Translations under genes and position numbers: made by a program
Part shown: piece after piece, positions 1-7,981 of the stretch
Position numbering within the stretch: position 1 is the stretch's first letter
Layout of the letters: each line of letters opens with the position of its first letter
Notes under the pieces: model-generated
Database searches by the model: none
What the model saw: only the letters and a program-made list of their open reading frames with translations
What the model was told of the DNA's origin: nothing
Origin: Saccharomycopsis fibuligera x Saccharomycopsis cf. fibuligera
Lineage: Eukaryota; Ascomycota; Saccharomycetes; Ascoideales; Saccharomycopsidaceae
Direction of reading: 5' to 3'
Assembly (NCBI GenBank): GCA_001936135.1
Contig: CP012819.1
Coordinates: 1,397,501 to 1,461,500 of the forward strand
DNA: 64,000 bases

Positions 1-152
1 AAAGTAAGAATTTTAGATGATGAAATGATTGACCCGAGAGGGGTTTCCAAAGTGGCCGCGGTTTACAATACCAGTGTATCCATCCTTTATATATTTGTTC
101 CGTGGTTGTCGATCAATCCACGGATCATCCACACTATGGCTGATAAAGCAGC
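1..152. other. Left edge, no supported gene
   Basis: A plus-strand frame is open from base 1 to about 282, but its translation shows no recognisable domain and it overlaps the minus-strand ORF at 153-419. I see no tRNA or repeat. It could be the end of a gene lying outside the window or simply intergenic DNA. Confidence 0.3.
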
Positions 153-419
153 TCACTGCACGTTTTTTTTCTTGAGCAGCACGACGCCAGTTCCGCGGGT
201 CTTTACAATACTAATATTCAGTGGCTGTCCGATGAACTCTGACTCGCCAGAGAAATTGAAGGCCATGGAATCAATGATTTGACGGTTTGCACTTACTGTT
301 TCAGGAATATCTATATATACTAATAACCGCTGTCTACCAATATTATTTAAATTATCGAGAATATCACTACAGATTTCATAACGAACACCGTGTAAATCTA
401 TAAGCGCCGGCGATTGCAT
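153..419 (-). CDS. Small unassigned protein (88 aa), possibly Ctf8-like
   Basis: An ATG-started ORF of 88 codons on the minus strand, upstream of which lies an ordinary AT-rich gap to RBL2. The protein begins MQSPALIDLHG and its C-terminal half is a beta-rich pattern ending in SIVKTRGTGVVLLKKK. The early LIDLHG and the later GQPLNISIVK loosely resemble the pattern of Ctf8, the small subunit of the alternative clamp loader Ctf18-RFC. The usual C-terminal FKxRPxPI signature is not seen, so that assignment is weak. It could also be another small OB-fold-type protein. I did not find an intron that would extend it. The basis is ORF length, a good ATG and non-repetitive, protein-like composition. 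Confidence 0.4.
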   Translation of the reverse strand: MQSPALIDLHGVRYEICSDILDNLNNIGRQRLLVYIDIPETVSANRQIIDSMAFNFSGESEFIGQPLNISIVKTRGTGVVLLKKKNVQ

Positions 420-567
420 TATAGAATTCTATAGAAGCTAGATCATCTAAAAGGGTATCATTATTATTGGCAAGTATACAGGGGTATGTGAAATAAAAGA
501 ACAGTATGACTTGGAAAAGTTGAAACTAAACTTATTAAATTTTAATAGGACACGCCTGCATTTGTAT

Positions 568-882
568 TTAGTTCACTAATTTTTCAGCGGCCTCGATGGT
601 TTGCTGACTAGCACTAGTATCATCGCTACCGTCATATGAGTTCAAATATTCTTTCAAGTCTTTGAGGTGTTCAGCAACTTTACCACGGATGGCTGGGATC
701 ATCTTTTCACTTTCAGTCAAAATCTCAATTTGTTTCTTCAAGTCGAACTCATCGGTTTCTGGGTTTGCCTTGAGCTGGTTGACATAATTTTCTTGTTCTT
801 TGTATTCATCCTGATATAGTTTCTCTTCCTTGATGAGCCTTTCGAGCGCCCTGGTCTTGATTTGAAGTGTGCTTGGAGCCAT
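568..882 (-). CDS. RBL2: Tubulin-binding cofactor A (Rbl2)
   Basis: The 104-residue protein from the ATG at 882 begins MAPSTLQIKTRALERLIKEE and continues as a three-helix coiled coil, the size and pattern of tubulin cofactor A/Rbl2 (yeast Rbl2 begins MAPTQLDIKVKALKRL). The family captures beta-tubulin released from heterodimers and protects cells from excess free beta-tubulin in the cytoplasm. Matching features include YxxExKxQExxVxxLK near residue 30 and DLKKQxExLxxxxxxxP near residue 50. The frame stays open upstream to 951, giving 23 extra residues (MANSDGNNNHQ...). I chose the internal ATG because the family starts there. Transcribed leftward; 3' end about 150 bp from the 419 ORF. Confidence 0.9.
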   Translation of the reverse strand: MAPSTLQIKTRALERLIKEEKLYQDEYKEQENYVNQLKANPETDEFDLKKQIEILTESEKMIPAIRGKVAEHLKDLKEYLNSYDGSDDTSASQQTIEAAEKLVN

Positions 883-1564
883 TATTGCTGGTTGGGGTTG
901 TAGATGACGGATTAGAGCTTGATGGTTATTATTGCCATCGCTGTTTGCCAAATCTCGTGTTTACAGATCAAAACAAAAACAAATAGAAAACAAGGCAGCG
1001 TGTTCAAAGGCCGGGAAACACAAGAAATTTTTCAGCGGAGATCCTGATCGCCCAAGCAGAAAAAAAAAGTATAAATAGGGCCAAAATCTTGTATTTTCTT
1101 TTCTTGCTCTTTTCTCCCCTCTTTTTTCCTTTTCTCTAATCTTTATTTATTAAAGTGCGGACAACCAAAACATTACGTGTTACTTGCAAATCTATACTTT
1201 TGACCCTACTGGTTTGCAGGTGTCAAGTTTTTGGTGAGACTAGATTGAGAATCTTAATGCCCTTGTGATTTTTGTACATTTTATATGTCACCTCTAAGCT
1301 TGCAGTTGGACGGTATTGTAAAATCATGGGCTGGTATCTCAGACATCCTTTCCTGTAAATCCTGTGTTGTAATGCTTATGTACTATTCATTCGATCCTTT
1401 TTTACTTTACGACATTGTGAAAACAAGCTACTGAAATGATTGTTCGTTGTATTGTGAGTACTATACTACATAACTCATTGAAAAAGACTGAAAATACTGA
1501 AGCAGCTGATTCTATATGATAGCGACCACGAGCTAAGGCAAAGAAAAGTAAATTAGTGACAAAC
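883..1564. other. Intergenic region, RBL2 promoter and BNA1 3' side
   Basis: About 0.68 kb containing the RBL2 promoter (a TATA-like stretch near 1070) and the 3' flank of BNA1. It has pyrimidine-rich runs near 1095-1140. I see no tRNA, repeat or coding sequence; the short antisense ORF at 1402-1647 overlaps BNA1 and has no family signal. Confidence 0.6.
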
Positions 1565-2137
1565 TCACTGTGGTTTAGTGTAATTGAAGGTGCCACATTT
1601 TTTACAAGTTCTCTTGTCATGGTCGCTTTGGAAAGCCAAGATCCCATCTTTGATATCTTTGCCCAAGTCGGTCAAATGAAATGATTTGTTGTAAAGCAAC
1701 GACTTACATTTGGAGCAGTACCATCTAATCTGGTCATCCATACCTTCAAGTCTATCCTGTTCCAACACTATTCCTATAGTCTCAGCAAATCTAATTGGAT
1801 TGTGAGGCACTTTAGCCGGCAACAAAAATGAGTCGCCTTCATTAATGATAATGTCCTTGAATTTTGGCTCATAGCTATAAATGTCTTCACTGGTTTGCAA
1901 GTATCCTGGGTCATTTTCCACTATACGAAGACACATGTGGCCTTTGTACATGTAGAACCATTCTGGCGTTTGATTGACATGGAAATCCGTTCTCTCATTA
2001 GGACCTCCAACAATCATCACGGTGAAGCCGCCTCTATGCAAACAAAAATTGTTGACTGGGGGCTGGAGAAGATGTTCGTTTTCCTTGACCCATTTGTTGA
2101 TATTGATTGGTTCTCCTATCATTTTGATGTCTGGCAA
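1565..2137 (-). CDS. BNA1: 3-hydroxyanthranilate 3,4-dioxygenase
   Basis: This 190-aa protein is the cupin enzyme of the kynurenine pathway. It opens the ring of 3-hydroxyanthranilate to give the precursor of quinolinate for de novo NAD synthesis. The N-terminus contains [19 protein letters not shown]. The Fe(II) ligands are visible as a His in [18 protein letters not shown] (His and the following Glu) and a second His in [12 protein letters not shown]. The C-terminal part carries the two CxxC pairs (WYCSKC and CKKCGT) that bind a second metal in fungal and bacterial members. Length matches yeast Bna1 (177 aa). It starts at ATG 2137. The gap to the divergent spliced gene at 2427 is about 290 bp and probably serves both promoters. 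Confidence 0.95.
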   Translation of the reverse strand: MPDIKMIGEPININKWVKENEHLLQPPVNNFCLHRGGFTVMIVGGPNERTDFHVNQTPEWFYMYKGHMCLRIVENDPGYLQTSEDIYSYEPKFKDIIINEGDSFLLPAKVPHNPIRFAETIGIVLEQDRLEGMDDQIRWYCSKCKSLLYNKSFHLTDLGKDIKDGILAFQSDHDKRTCKKCGTFNYTKPQ

Positions 2138-2426
2138 CGAAGCAGGATAGTAGATAAATCTGATAAGAATAATCGTATCTATGTGGCTTTTAAAAGTAAA
2201 AGAAGGGCGAGATCAGAGAGACATCATCTGTGGTTCTTTTCCTCCTCCCTCATCATCCGAGAATATATGCTTTAATCCAGTGTTTCTTTTTACGCACTAA
2301 CTGAATATTACTAAACGCACTCACATTTTATACATAATCGATAAAAAGGACGGAAGGCCAAAAGCAGCAACACGCTCATAAACTATGCTAATCAAGACAC
2401 TGCTAAAGACATCAAACCACTACACC

Positions 2427-2996
2427 ATGAGTAACGATGATTGTATGTATTCTGTCTGGTTTTTAGTACAGTTTGATATGCCATGCTAACATGCCACAGA
2501 CGACAGATTATTGCAACAAGTGCCCCTCATCATTTCTCCTTTTTACAACCCGCCAAAACAGGTGAGTTTGCCATCATCGTACAAGTCGCTCCCGCAGCAG
2601 CTTGCCCCATCACTTTACTATTCCAACTATCGCAGCAATGCTGCGTTATTGAATGCCGAGGATGCAAAAAATAGTGCAATCACGAAGGATATTGAGTCTT
2701 GGATTGGCGAGATTGAGAAAATTAAAAATTCCATAGAGCTGTTTGGCGCTGCTGAAGAAGCACAGTATAAGAAATGGCTCAACGAGAACATCAAGCATTA
2801 CGCGCCAGGATACTTGGATAGCGTCACCACTGGCGACGGGATCCTTAAACCGAAACAAACACCAAATCATAGCCAACAGGCACTGATTTCATCAGGTGGC
2901 GCTCAATCTCCCCAACCTGCTGCTAATACTGCTATTCCGCCATCGTCGTCGTTGAATCAGTTGAGCGATGTCTTCCTGAACACCTCATTGCAATGA
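2427..2996 (+). CDS. Spliced gene for unknown 170-aa protein
   Basis: The long ORF beginning near 2511 has no ATG at its start. A short first exon, ATG AGT AAC GAT GAT T (2427-2442), is followed by GTATGT at 2443, a TGCTAAC branch-point at 2484-2490 and AG at 2498-2499. Removing the 57-bp intron (2443-2499) joins the frames to give MSNDDYDRLLQQVPLIISPF and 170 residues ending NTSLQ. An in-frame ATG at 2385 would add 14 residues. The middle (KDIESWIGEIEKIKNSIELF) predicts a coiled coil, and the last 60 residues are Gln/Ser/Pro-rich and disordered. I do not recognise the family. A coiled-coil subunit of a small complex is possible. BNA1 is divergent on the left; BUD32 follows 184 bp downstream in the same direction. 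Confidence 0.7.
2443..2499 (+). other. Spliceosomal intron, 57 bp
   Basis: The 5' splice site is GTATGT (2443-2448), the branch site TGCTAAC (2484-2490) and the 3' site CACAG, with AG at 2498-2499. All three match yeast consensus with normal spacing. It is the only intron in the window I can support. It lies right after a 16-nt first coding exon, the usual 5'-biased position of yeast introns. Confidence 0.8.
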
Positions 2997-3180
2997 TACA
3001 TGCATATGAATACAGGAGAACACATATATGAGCATGACTGGAATTTTGATTTTTTTTTCTCGTTTGCCTCATTAAAATTTCCATGACCACGATGATAAGT
3101 GCAAATCAAGCTTTGCTGACTCAACAGTAAGTATTGCACACAACATAATAACTAAACACACACATATATACATTGCTGAA

Positions 3181-4194
3181 ATGTCAGCAGATAATATAGA
3201 GAAAGCTGGGTCATTGCTTGGCTCCTTAGGCCTTACCAAGATATCACAAGGTGCAGAAGCAATAATTTTTCTTGCTGATGGCCATCCGTACAGTAATGAG
3301 ACTAGCCAGAAATTGAACAAGACAATTGTCAAATATAGACCTAAGAAGCCATACAGGTATCCTTTACTAGACAAGCAAATTATTAAACAGCGTACGGTAT
3401 CGGAATCTAGAATATTATTTAAGCTATTCCAGTTGTCGTCTAGCGAGATCAATAATCAAAAGAATAAGAAGAAACCGGCTAACAATAGTAAGACCTCTGA
3501 CGACTTTATTAAAGACAACCACACAATATTTGGCGGGGGAGTCAATTGCCCAAAACTTATCAGCTTAGACGTCATCAACGGTTTTATATTCATGGAATAC
3601 ATCAACGACACTTTACTTAATGGAGAATCATCATCTTTGAAAAATCACTTGTGGCTTCTTGAAAAGACATTTGCTGATTCACTATCAGAAAAACTTACAG
3701 TACAAAATTGTGATGATTTAGTGGCGACAGTGCAAGATAAAGAAAATGGAGTAGTTTGTCTCAATAGCAAATTGAAGCACCTTTTGACAGTTGTTGGAAT
3801 TGAGCTTGGAAATATGCATTTGTTTGACGTTATTCATGGCGACTTAACGTCGTCTAATATTGTATTGAGAGAATCCAATGTTGGTGATGCTGAAAAGTCA
3901 TCATTGCAACCGGTGTATGAGCCATACTTGATTGACTTTGGTCTTGCTTATCAGTCTTCGCTTATTGAGGATAAAGCAGTTGACTTGTACGTTTTAGAAA
4001 AAGCTTTAGAAAGCACACATCCATTGTTTGCTAAACAGTATTCTCAATGGATTTTAGAAGGATACCAAAAGGCATACGAGCTAAAGGGGCAAAGAGAAAC
4101 TGCCGGTAAAGTGTATGGAGGCAAGCATAAGGAAGTCATAAAGAGATTAGAGGCAGTTAGACTAAGAGGTAGAAAGAGATCAATGATTGGCTAA
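3181..4194 (+). CDS. BUD32: Bud32/PRPK atypical kinase of the KEOPS complex
   Basis: This 337-aa protein is the Bud32 kinase/ATPase, which with Kae1, Cgi121, Pcc1 and Gon7 makes the t6A modification of ANN-decoding tRNAs. It also affects telomeres and transcription. Seen in sequence: the N-terminal GAEAIIFLADG nucleotide loop, the VKYRPKKPYRYPLLD block with the catalytic lysine region and basic motif typical of piD261, the catalytic loop VIHGDLTSSNIVL near residue 220, and the metal-binding LIDFGLAYQSS near residue 250. The C-terminus VRLRGRKRSMIG is the conserved basic tail. It is longer than S. cerevisiae Bud32 (261 aa) because of inserts near residues 90-115 and 160-195. Convergent with COX5. 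Confidence 0.96.
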   Translation: MSADNIEKAGSLLGSLGLTKISQGAEAIIFLADGHPYSNETSQKLNKTIVKYRPKKPYRYPLLDKQIIKQRTVSESRILFKLFQLSSSEINNQKNKKKPANNSKTSDDFIKDNHTIFGGGVNCPKLISLDVINGFIFMEYINDTLLNGESSSLKNHLWLLEKTFADSLSEKLTVQNCDDLVATVQDKENGVVCLNSKLKHLLTVVGIELGNMHLFDVIHGDLTSSNIVLRESNVGDAEKSSLQPVYEPYLIDFGLAYQSSLIEDKAVDLYVLEKALESTHPLFAKQYSQWILEGYQKAYELKGQRETAGKVYGGKHKEVIKRLEAVRLRGRKRSMIG

Positions 4195-4780
4195 AATATT
4201 ATGTATGTGAATCTGAATTGTGGATCTATTTAGTCTTAGTTTCGACCAAACTTAATTGAGGTCTGTATCCTGCTTTTGCTTCTAGTTTTATTTTTTGCGA
4301 TTCGGTTTTCTTAAAGCTTAATTGTTAAAACTCTAGAACATTATATTTTGTTATGACACTAGAATTTATTTTTAGTACTTTTTGTAAGTAAAGAAGAGTC
4401 TATCTTTAGTTTTAACCTTAGTTACGTCTTCGGTTTTGTTTTCGGAAAAAACTTGCACAAAGCTCAATCAATGATCTACTGAGAAAATTAAGCATGTATA
4501 CACAAAAATTATAGTATCAGCCACGAGTTTTCGATTTGCTTCCTGTTAGGGAAAGAGCTTACATTTTTTTGAAAAAACAAGAACAGAAAAACAACCAAGT
4601 TAGAGTTCGGTTAGCTAATTGCCAGATTACTTACTCGAATGACTATTCATTTAATCAATTACTTTATTTATTTACAATACAGAGCAGAAAAAATCATGTA
4701 TAATCTCACGCCCCGAAAAGGATAATATACAAAAATAGTAAAAGTAGAAAAGTATCTCAAGTTTTTTGTCGTACCATCAG
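4195..4780. other. Convergent intergenic region BUD32/COX5
   Basis: About 0.59 kb of AT-rich sequence between two convergent genes. It presumably holds both 3' UTRs and poly(A) signals, with TATGTATGTG just after the BUD32 stop and AT-rich efficiency elements before COX5. No coding, repeat or RNA signal was recognised. Confidence 0.55.
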
Positions 4781-5203
4781 TCAAAGTTCAGGATTAGCCT
4801 GCTCATAGCGATTAAGCTCTTCCAATTTTTCTTCATCAGCAACGTAATTGACTAGTGTTAAGCCCACTGCAATCATAAGTATACTTCCAGTAAGAGTACC
4901 AATTATTCTCGTGCTGATACTTTGTACTTGTTCCGGAGTAGTCATTCTAGGACCCCATGGGCCATAGGATATGTAAACGCATGCTTTTTTCTCATCTTGA
5001 TTCAAGCCACGCCATGGCTCTTCTTGTCTTGCAGCTAAGTAGTCTATAATTTGGTCTCTTTCTTCTTCTTTGAGTTTTGGCCATGTTGATTGAATATTGC
5101 GGAGATTGTATGAGGCAATTGATCTTTTGGCAAGGATAATTCGCGGAGAGGTTGAAGAAACTACTCTATTTAGGCGTGCTAGGCTTGATCTTTGGAGTAT
5201 CAT
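4781..5203 (-). CDS. COX5: Cytochrome c oxidase subunit 5 (COX IV family)
   Basis: The 140-aa protein begins with a basic, Ser/Arg-rich mitochondrial presequence (MILQRSSLARLNRVVSS). It contains the family block with SYNLRNIQSTWPKL, EPWRGLNQDEKKACVYISYG and GPWGPR, and one transmembrane helix (IIGTLTGSILMIAVGLTLVNYV, residues about 103-124), then a short acidic intermembrane-space tail. It is the nuclear-encoded subunit (mammalian COX4, yeast Cox5a/b) of respiratory complex IV in the inner membrane. Length is close to yeast Cox5a (153 aa). The ATG at 5203 is the only start that keeps the presequence. Confidence 0.95.
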   Translation of the reverse strand: MILQRSSLARLNRVVSSTSPRIILAKRSIASYNLRNIQSTWPKLKEEERDQIIDYLAARQEEPWRGLNQDEKKACVYISYGPWGPRMTTPEQVQSISTRIIGTLTGSILMIAVGLTLVNYVADEEKLEELNRYEQANPEL

Positions 5204-6929
5204 TGTTTGAAGAACACTTTTTAATTGCTTCGTGTTTTATATTTTTAGTTGACGTTAATTCAAGTCTCGTTAAGGTTGATATTGCAGTAATCACAAGTTT
5301 AGCGTACTGATTGACTGCTTGATTGATGGATGGATCAGTTGCAAAAGCGTTTTTCTTTTCCTGCTTTCTCATCGCCAAAGGAAGAAATAGCGTACGCAGA
5401 CCAGCAGCCAGACAATTAGGGGGTGCTCACACCCTTGAAACTTGCGATGCTTGCAGTGCTTTCAATTTCGCCAGCTTTAACTGCTGTGATGACTATTTAT
5501 CCCTAAAGTGCTATTATTGTTGCTATTGTCGTTGTTATGGTTAAGGTATATCGACAGTGTCCTTTGGCTACATACACACTTACACTGTTTTTTATTTTAA
5601 AACAAGAACAACAGTAGTCTCGTCTATACGTATTTGATTTTGCGTCTCGATACTTACTTTCTTTGTTGGTTTTGCACGGTAACTTACAACACCAAACGGA
5701 TCCTTACTTGAAAACTCAAATTCTCCTAATATACAACCTATATGCCATCCTAGCGCCTCAAAATAGAAAAAGGCGTACAGAAGAGGATTTAAAAGAACAA
5801 TAAATTAACCGTTTAAGTGATCTTCGGGAAACTATGTCTTGATATCCCTGTCAGCACATAGAAAATTGCCGTCTTTGACACAAATGGAATTACCTAATTT
5901 GGAAGCTAAAGGGATCAACATCACCGCTAGCGAAAATTCTAATGTGCTTATTTTGAAATAATTTTGACGTAAAATCTATTGTATCTTGCATGCTACGAAG
6001 CCCTCCTAATTTTTTTGACGTATCATTGTATGAATTTGTAAAATAAAGTTGGAAAAAGGGTAAGAGCAATTGAGCCGCAAAATGTAATATGAGCATAATA
6101 TTTTTACTTAGCTAACCAGTACAGCGCTGTTTACTGTATCTGTAGTTGATGTGTCTTGTCTCTATAAAAAAAGAAAAAAAAAAAAAAAAAAGAAAAAACC
6201 AGCGAAGAGTAGCAAAAGTGAGACAAAAAAGGAAGCTATTACTAAAAACTACAATACCCGACGGCTAAGCTAACACAGATATGACACATGTTTTCTGGTG
6301 ATCAGTAATAATTACTATCATCATCATTTGTATCAAGGATGACGAGTATTTGAAACTGGCTACAAAAATACAGTTCAGGGCCTCATTTTACAAACTTATG
6401 CAAAAGCACTAATTTACAGCTTCATGCATAAAAGAAACTATGAGCGAAATCTGAGGCCCAAGCACTCGCTTGGTCTTGGTCAATTTTTTAAGATATCTCC
6501 GTTATATGTTCCTTAAGTTGGGAAACCTGAGATCGACTGGCCTTGAATCAACCGAGGCATCAAACGCGCCGATTGTACCAATCCTGAAAACAAAGATGAC
6601 ACCAAACACAATGCTGCGCGCCTCAACAGTACTTGGCTTTGTGTTGAGTTGACAGACCAAAAGTAATTTTAGTAACACATTTTCCCAATTGGGGACCAAA
6701 GGACTTGTTACCGAACCTTTAGGAAAATTAATATAAATAGTAAGCAGATGAATTCAAACAATAAACCAGTTGAAAAAATATTCTATGTTTTTCTTTGCTG
6801 TCCTCTATCATAATAGTAATAATCAAAGACAAGCATTCTAAGACATTTCTAATCTATTCTTCCTATTTATTTATTCTTCATCTTCTTTATCAACAGTTTT
6901 TTTTATTTATTTTTTAAAATTAAAACAAA
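5204..6929. other. Intergenic region between COX5 and the pheromone gene
   Basis: A 1.7-kb gene-poor stretch holding the divergent promoters of COX5 and the pheromone gene. A poly(A) tract lies at about 6165-6195. Short ORFs at 5323-5544, 5890-6096 and 6470-6699 have no family signal or supporting composition. The pheromone-proximal part has a TATA box (6732-6739) and pyrimidine-rich leader DNA up to the ATG. Confidence 0.6.
6732..6739 (+). promoter_or_regulatory. TATA box of the pheromone gene
   Basis: TATAAATA lies 191 bp upstream of the pheromone precursor ATG in a suitable position for a yeast TATA element. The preceding sequence, ACCTTTAGGAAAATTAAT at about 6713-6730, is a loose CArG-like (Mcm1) candidate on the minus strand (TTTCCTAAAGG). 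The Mcm1 reading is only suggestive. Confidence 0.5.
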
Positions 6930-7658
6930 ATGAAACTTGCATACTCTATCGCTGTCCTTGCTACTGCTACATTAGCACTCCCAATCGCTCAACCAAATGC
7001 TGGATTAGCTGATGAAGTTGCTAAAAGGGAACCAAAACCAGAAGCCGAACCAGAGGCCGAACCAAAAGCTAAAGCTGAAGCTGAACCATTGAGATGGGCC
7101 GGTGTTGCTCCAAACCAACCAATCTTCAAGAGAGAAGCTGAGCCATTGAGATGGGCCGGTGTTGCTCCAAATCAACCAATCTTCAAGAGAGAAGCTGAGC
7201 CAGAGGCCGAACCAAAAGCTAAAGCTGAAGCTGAGCCATTGAGATGGGCCGGTGTTGCTCCAAACCAACCAATCTTCAAGAGAGAAGCTGAGCCATTGAG
7301 ATGGGCCGGTGTTGCTCCAAACCAACCAATCTTCAAGAGAGAAGCTGAGCCATTGAGATGGGCCGGTGTTGCTCCAAACCAACCAATCTTCAAGAGAGAA
7401 GCTGAGCCATTGAGATGGGCCGGTGTTGCTCCAAACCAACCAATCTTCAAGAGAGAAGCTGAGCCATTGAGATGGGCCGGTGTTGCTCCAAACCAACCAA
7501 TCTTCAAGAGAGAAGCTGAGCCATTGAGATGGGCCGGTGTTGCTCCAAACCAACCAATCTTCAAGAGAGAAGCTGAGCCAGAGGCCGAACCAAAAGCTAA
7601 AGCTGAAGCTGAGCCATTAAGATGGGCTGGTGTTGCTCCAAACCAACCAATCTTTTAA
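6930..7658 (+). CDS. MFALPHA: Alpha-type mating pheromone precursor, nine peptide copies
   Basis: The 242-aa precursor starts with a signal peptide (about residues 1-17, MKLAYSIAVLATATLAL), then a pro-region of only about 15 residues ending at the Kex2 site KR (32-33). Nine identical copies of LRWAGVAPNQPIF follow. Each is preceded by dipeptides of the X-Ala/X-Pro type (EA, EP, KA, KP), as trimmed by Ste13, and copies 1-8 are followed by KR for Kex2. Mature peptides start at residues 54, 73, 104, 123, 142, 161, 180, 199 and 230. Copies 1, 3 and 9 have long dipeptide spacers; the others have EAEP only. The 13-residue length, the Trp at position 3 and the QPIF end resemble S. cerevisiae alpha-factor (WHWLQLKPGQPMY). 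The peptide would be secreted by alpha cells and bind Ste2. Strikingly, the pro-region lacks the usual N-glycosylation sites. Copies are nearly identical in DNA, so the array is homogenised. Confidence 0.93.
   Translation: MKLAYSIAVLATATLALPIAQPNAGLADEVAKREPKPEAEPEAEPKAKAEAEPLRWAGVAPNQPIFKREAEPLRWAGVAPNQPIFKREAEPEAEPKAKAEAEPLRWAGVAPNQPIFKREAEPLRWAGVAPNQPIFKREAEPLRWAGVAPNQPIFKREAEPLRWAGVAPNQPIFKREAEPLRWAGVAPNQPIFKREAEPLRWAGVAPNQPIFKREAEPEAEPKAKAEAEPLRWAGVAPNQPIF
7029..7655 (+). repeat. Tandem 57-bp-based repeat array inside the pheromone gene
   Basis: The basic unit is 57 bp (EAEP + 13-residue peptide + KR). Three units carry an extra 36-bp insert coding four extra X-A/X-P dipeptide steps or more. 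Units differ only at a few synonymous bases (aaatcaacc in copy 2; ttaagatgggctgg in copy 9), which points to recent expansion or ongoing unequal exchange. Confidence 0.9.
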
Positions 7659-7981
7659 ACTATCGGTAATCAAAGTTATTTAGTTGCTTTTGTCAGCTAT
7701 CGCAACTGCTATCTATTTTTTTTTCTTTGAACGGTGACAATACAGATTCAACTTCAGGTATAGAACTTTTTCTTTAGCTTAATATTACACTTAATATTCT
7801 CTTAGTGTAAAATTTAGCTCCCCCTTTAGCTCTCCTTTAGCTCCCCCTTTTCCCTTTCTTTTAATACTAATGCAAGTGATAAAACTTGTACAACATGTAT
7901 TTTTATACAGCAAACAACTACCCTATTAAAACTTTCAAAAGCATACATTTGAAGCGTGTAAAGTCGAAGTTTGTGTATTCT
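7659..7981. other. Convergent intergenic region, pheromone gene / DSC3
   Basis: A 0.32-kb AT-rich gap with a short direct repeat of TTTAGCTCCCCCTTT/TTAGCTC units at about 7815-7850. Both flanking genes end here, so it should carry two 3' UTRs. No gene seen. Confidence 0.55.

Noticed and set aside
6713-6730. Mcm1/alpha1-type element upstream of the pheromone gene
   Set aside because: TTTCCTAAAGG is only a partial match to the P-box and the spacing is off. Kept as a remark under the TATA element rather than as a feature.
7005-7564. Long minus-strand ORFs across the pheromone array
   Set aside because: They are mirror images of the repeat array; a repetitive coding strand opens other frames as well. 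The forward frame has a signal peptide and Kex2/Ste13 sites.
7029-7655. CRISPR-like regular repeats
   Set aside because: The repeats are coding, with repeat and spacer both conserved, and the genome is eukaryotic. It is a pheromone array.
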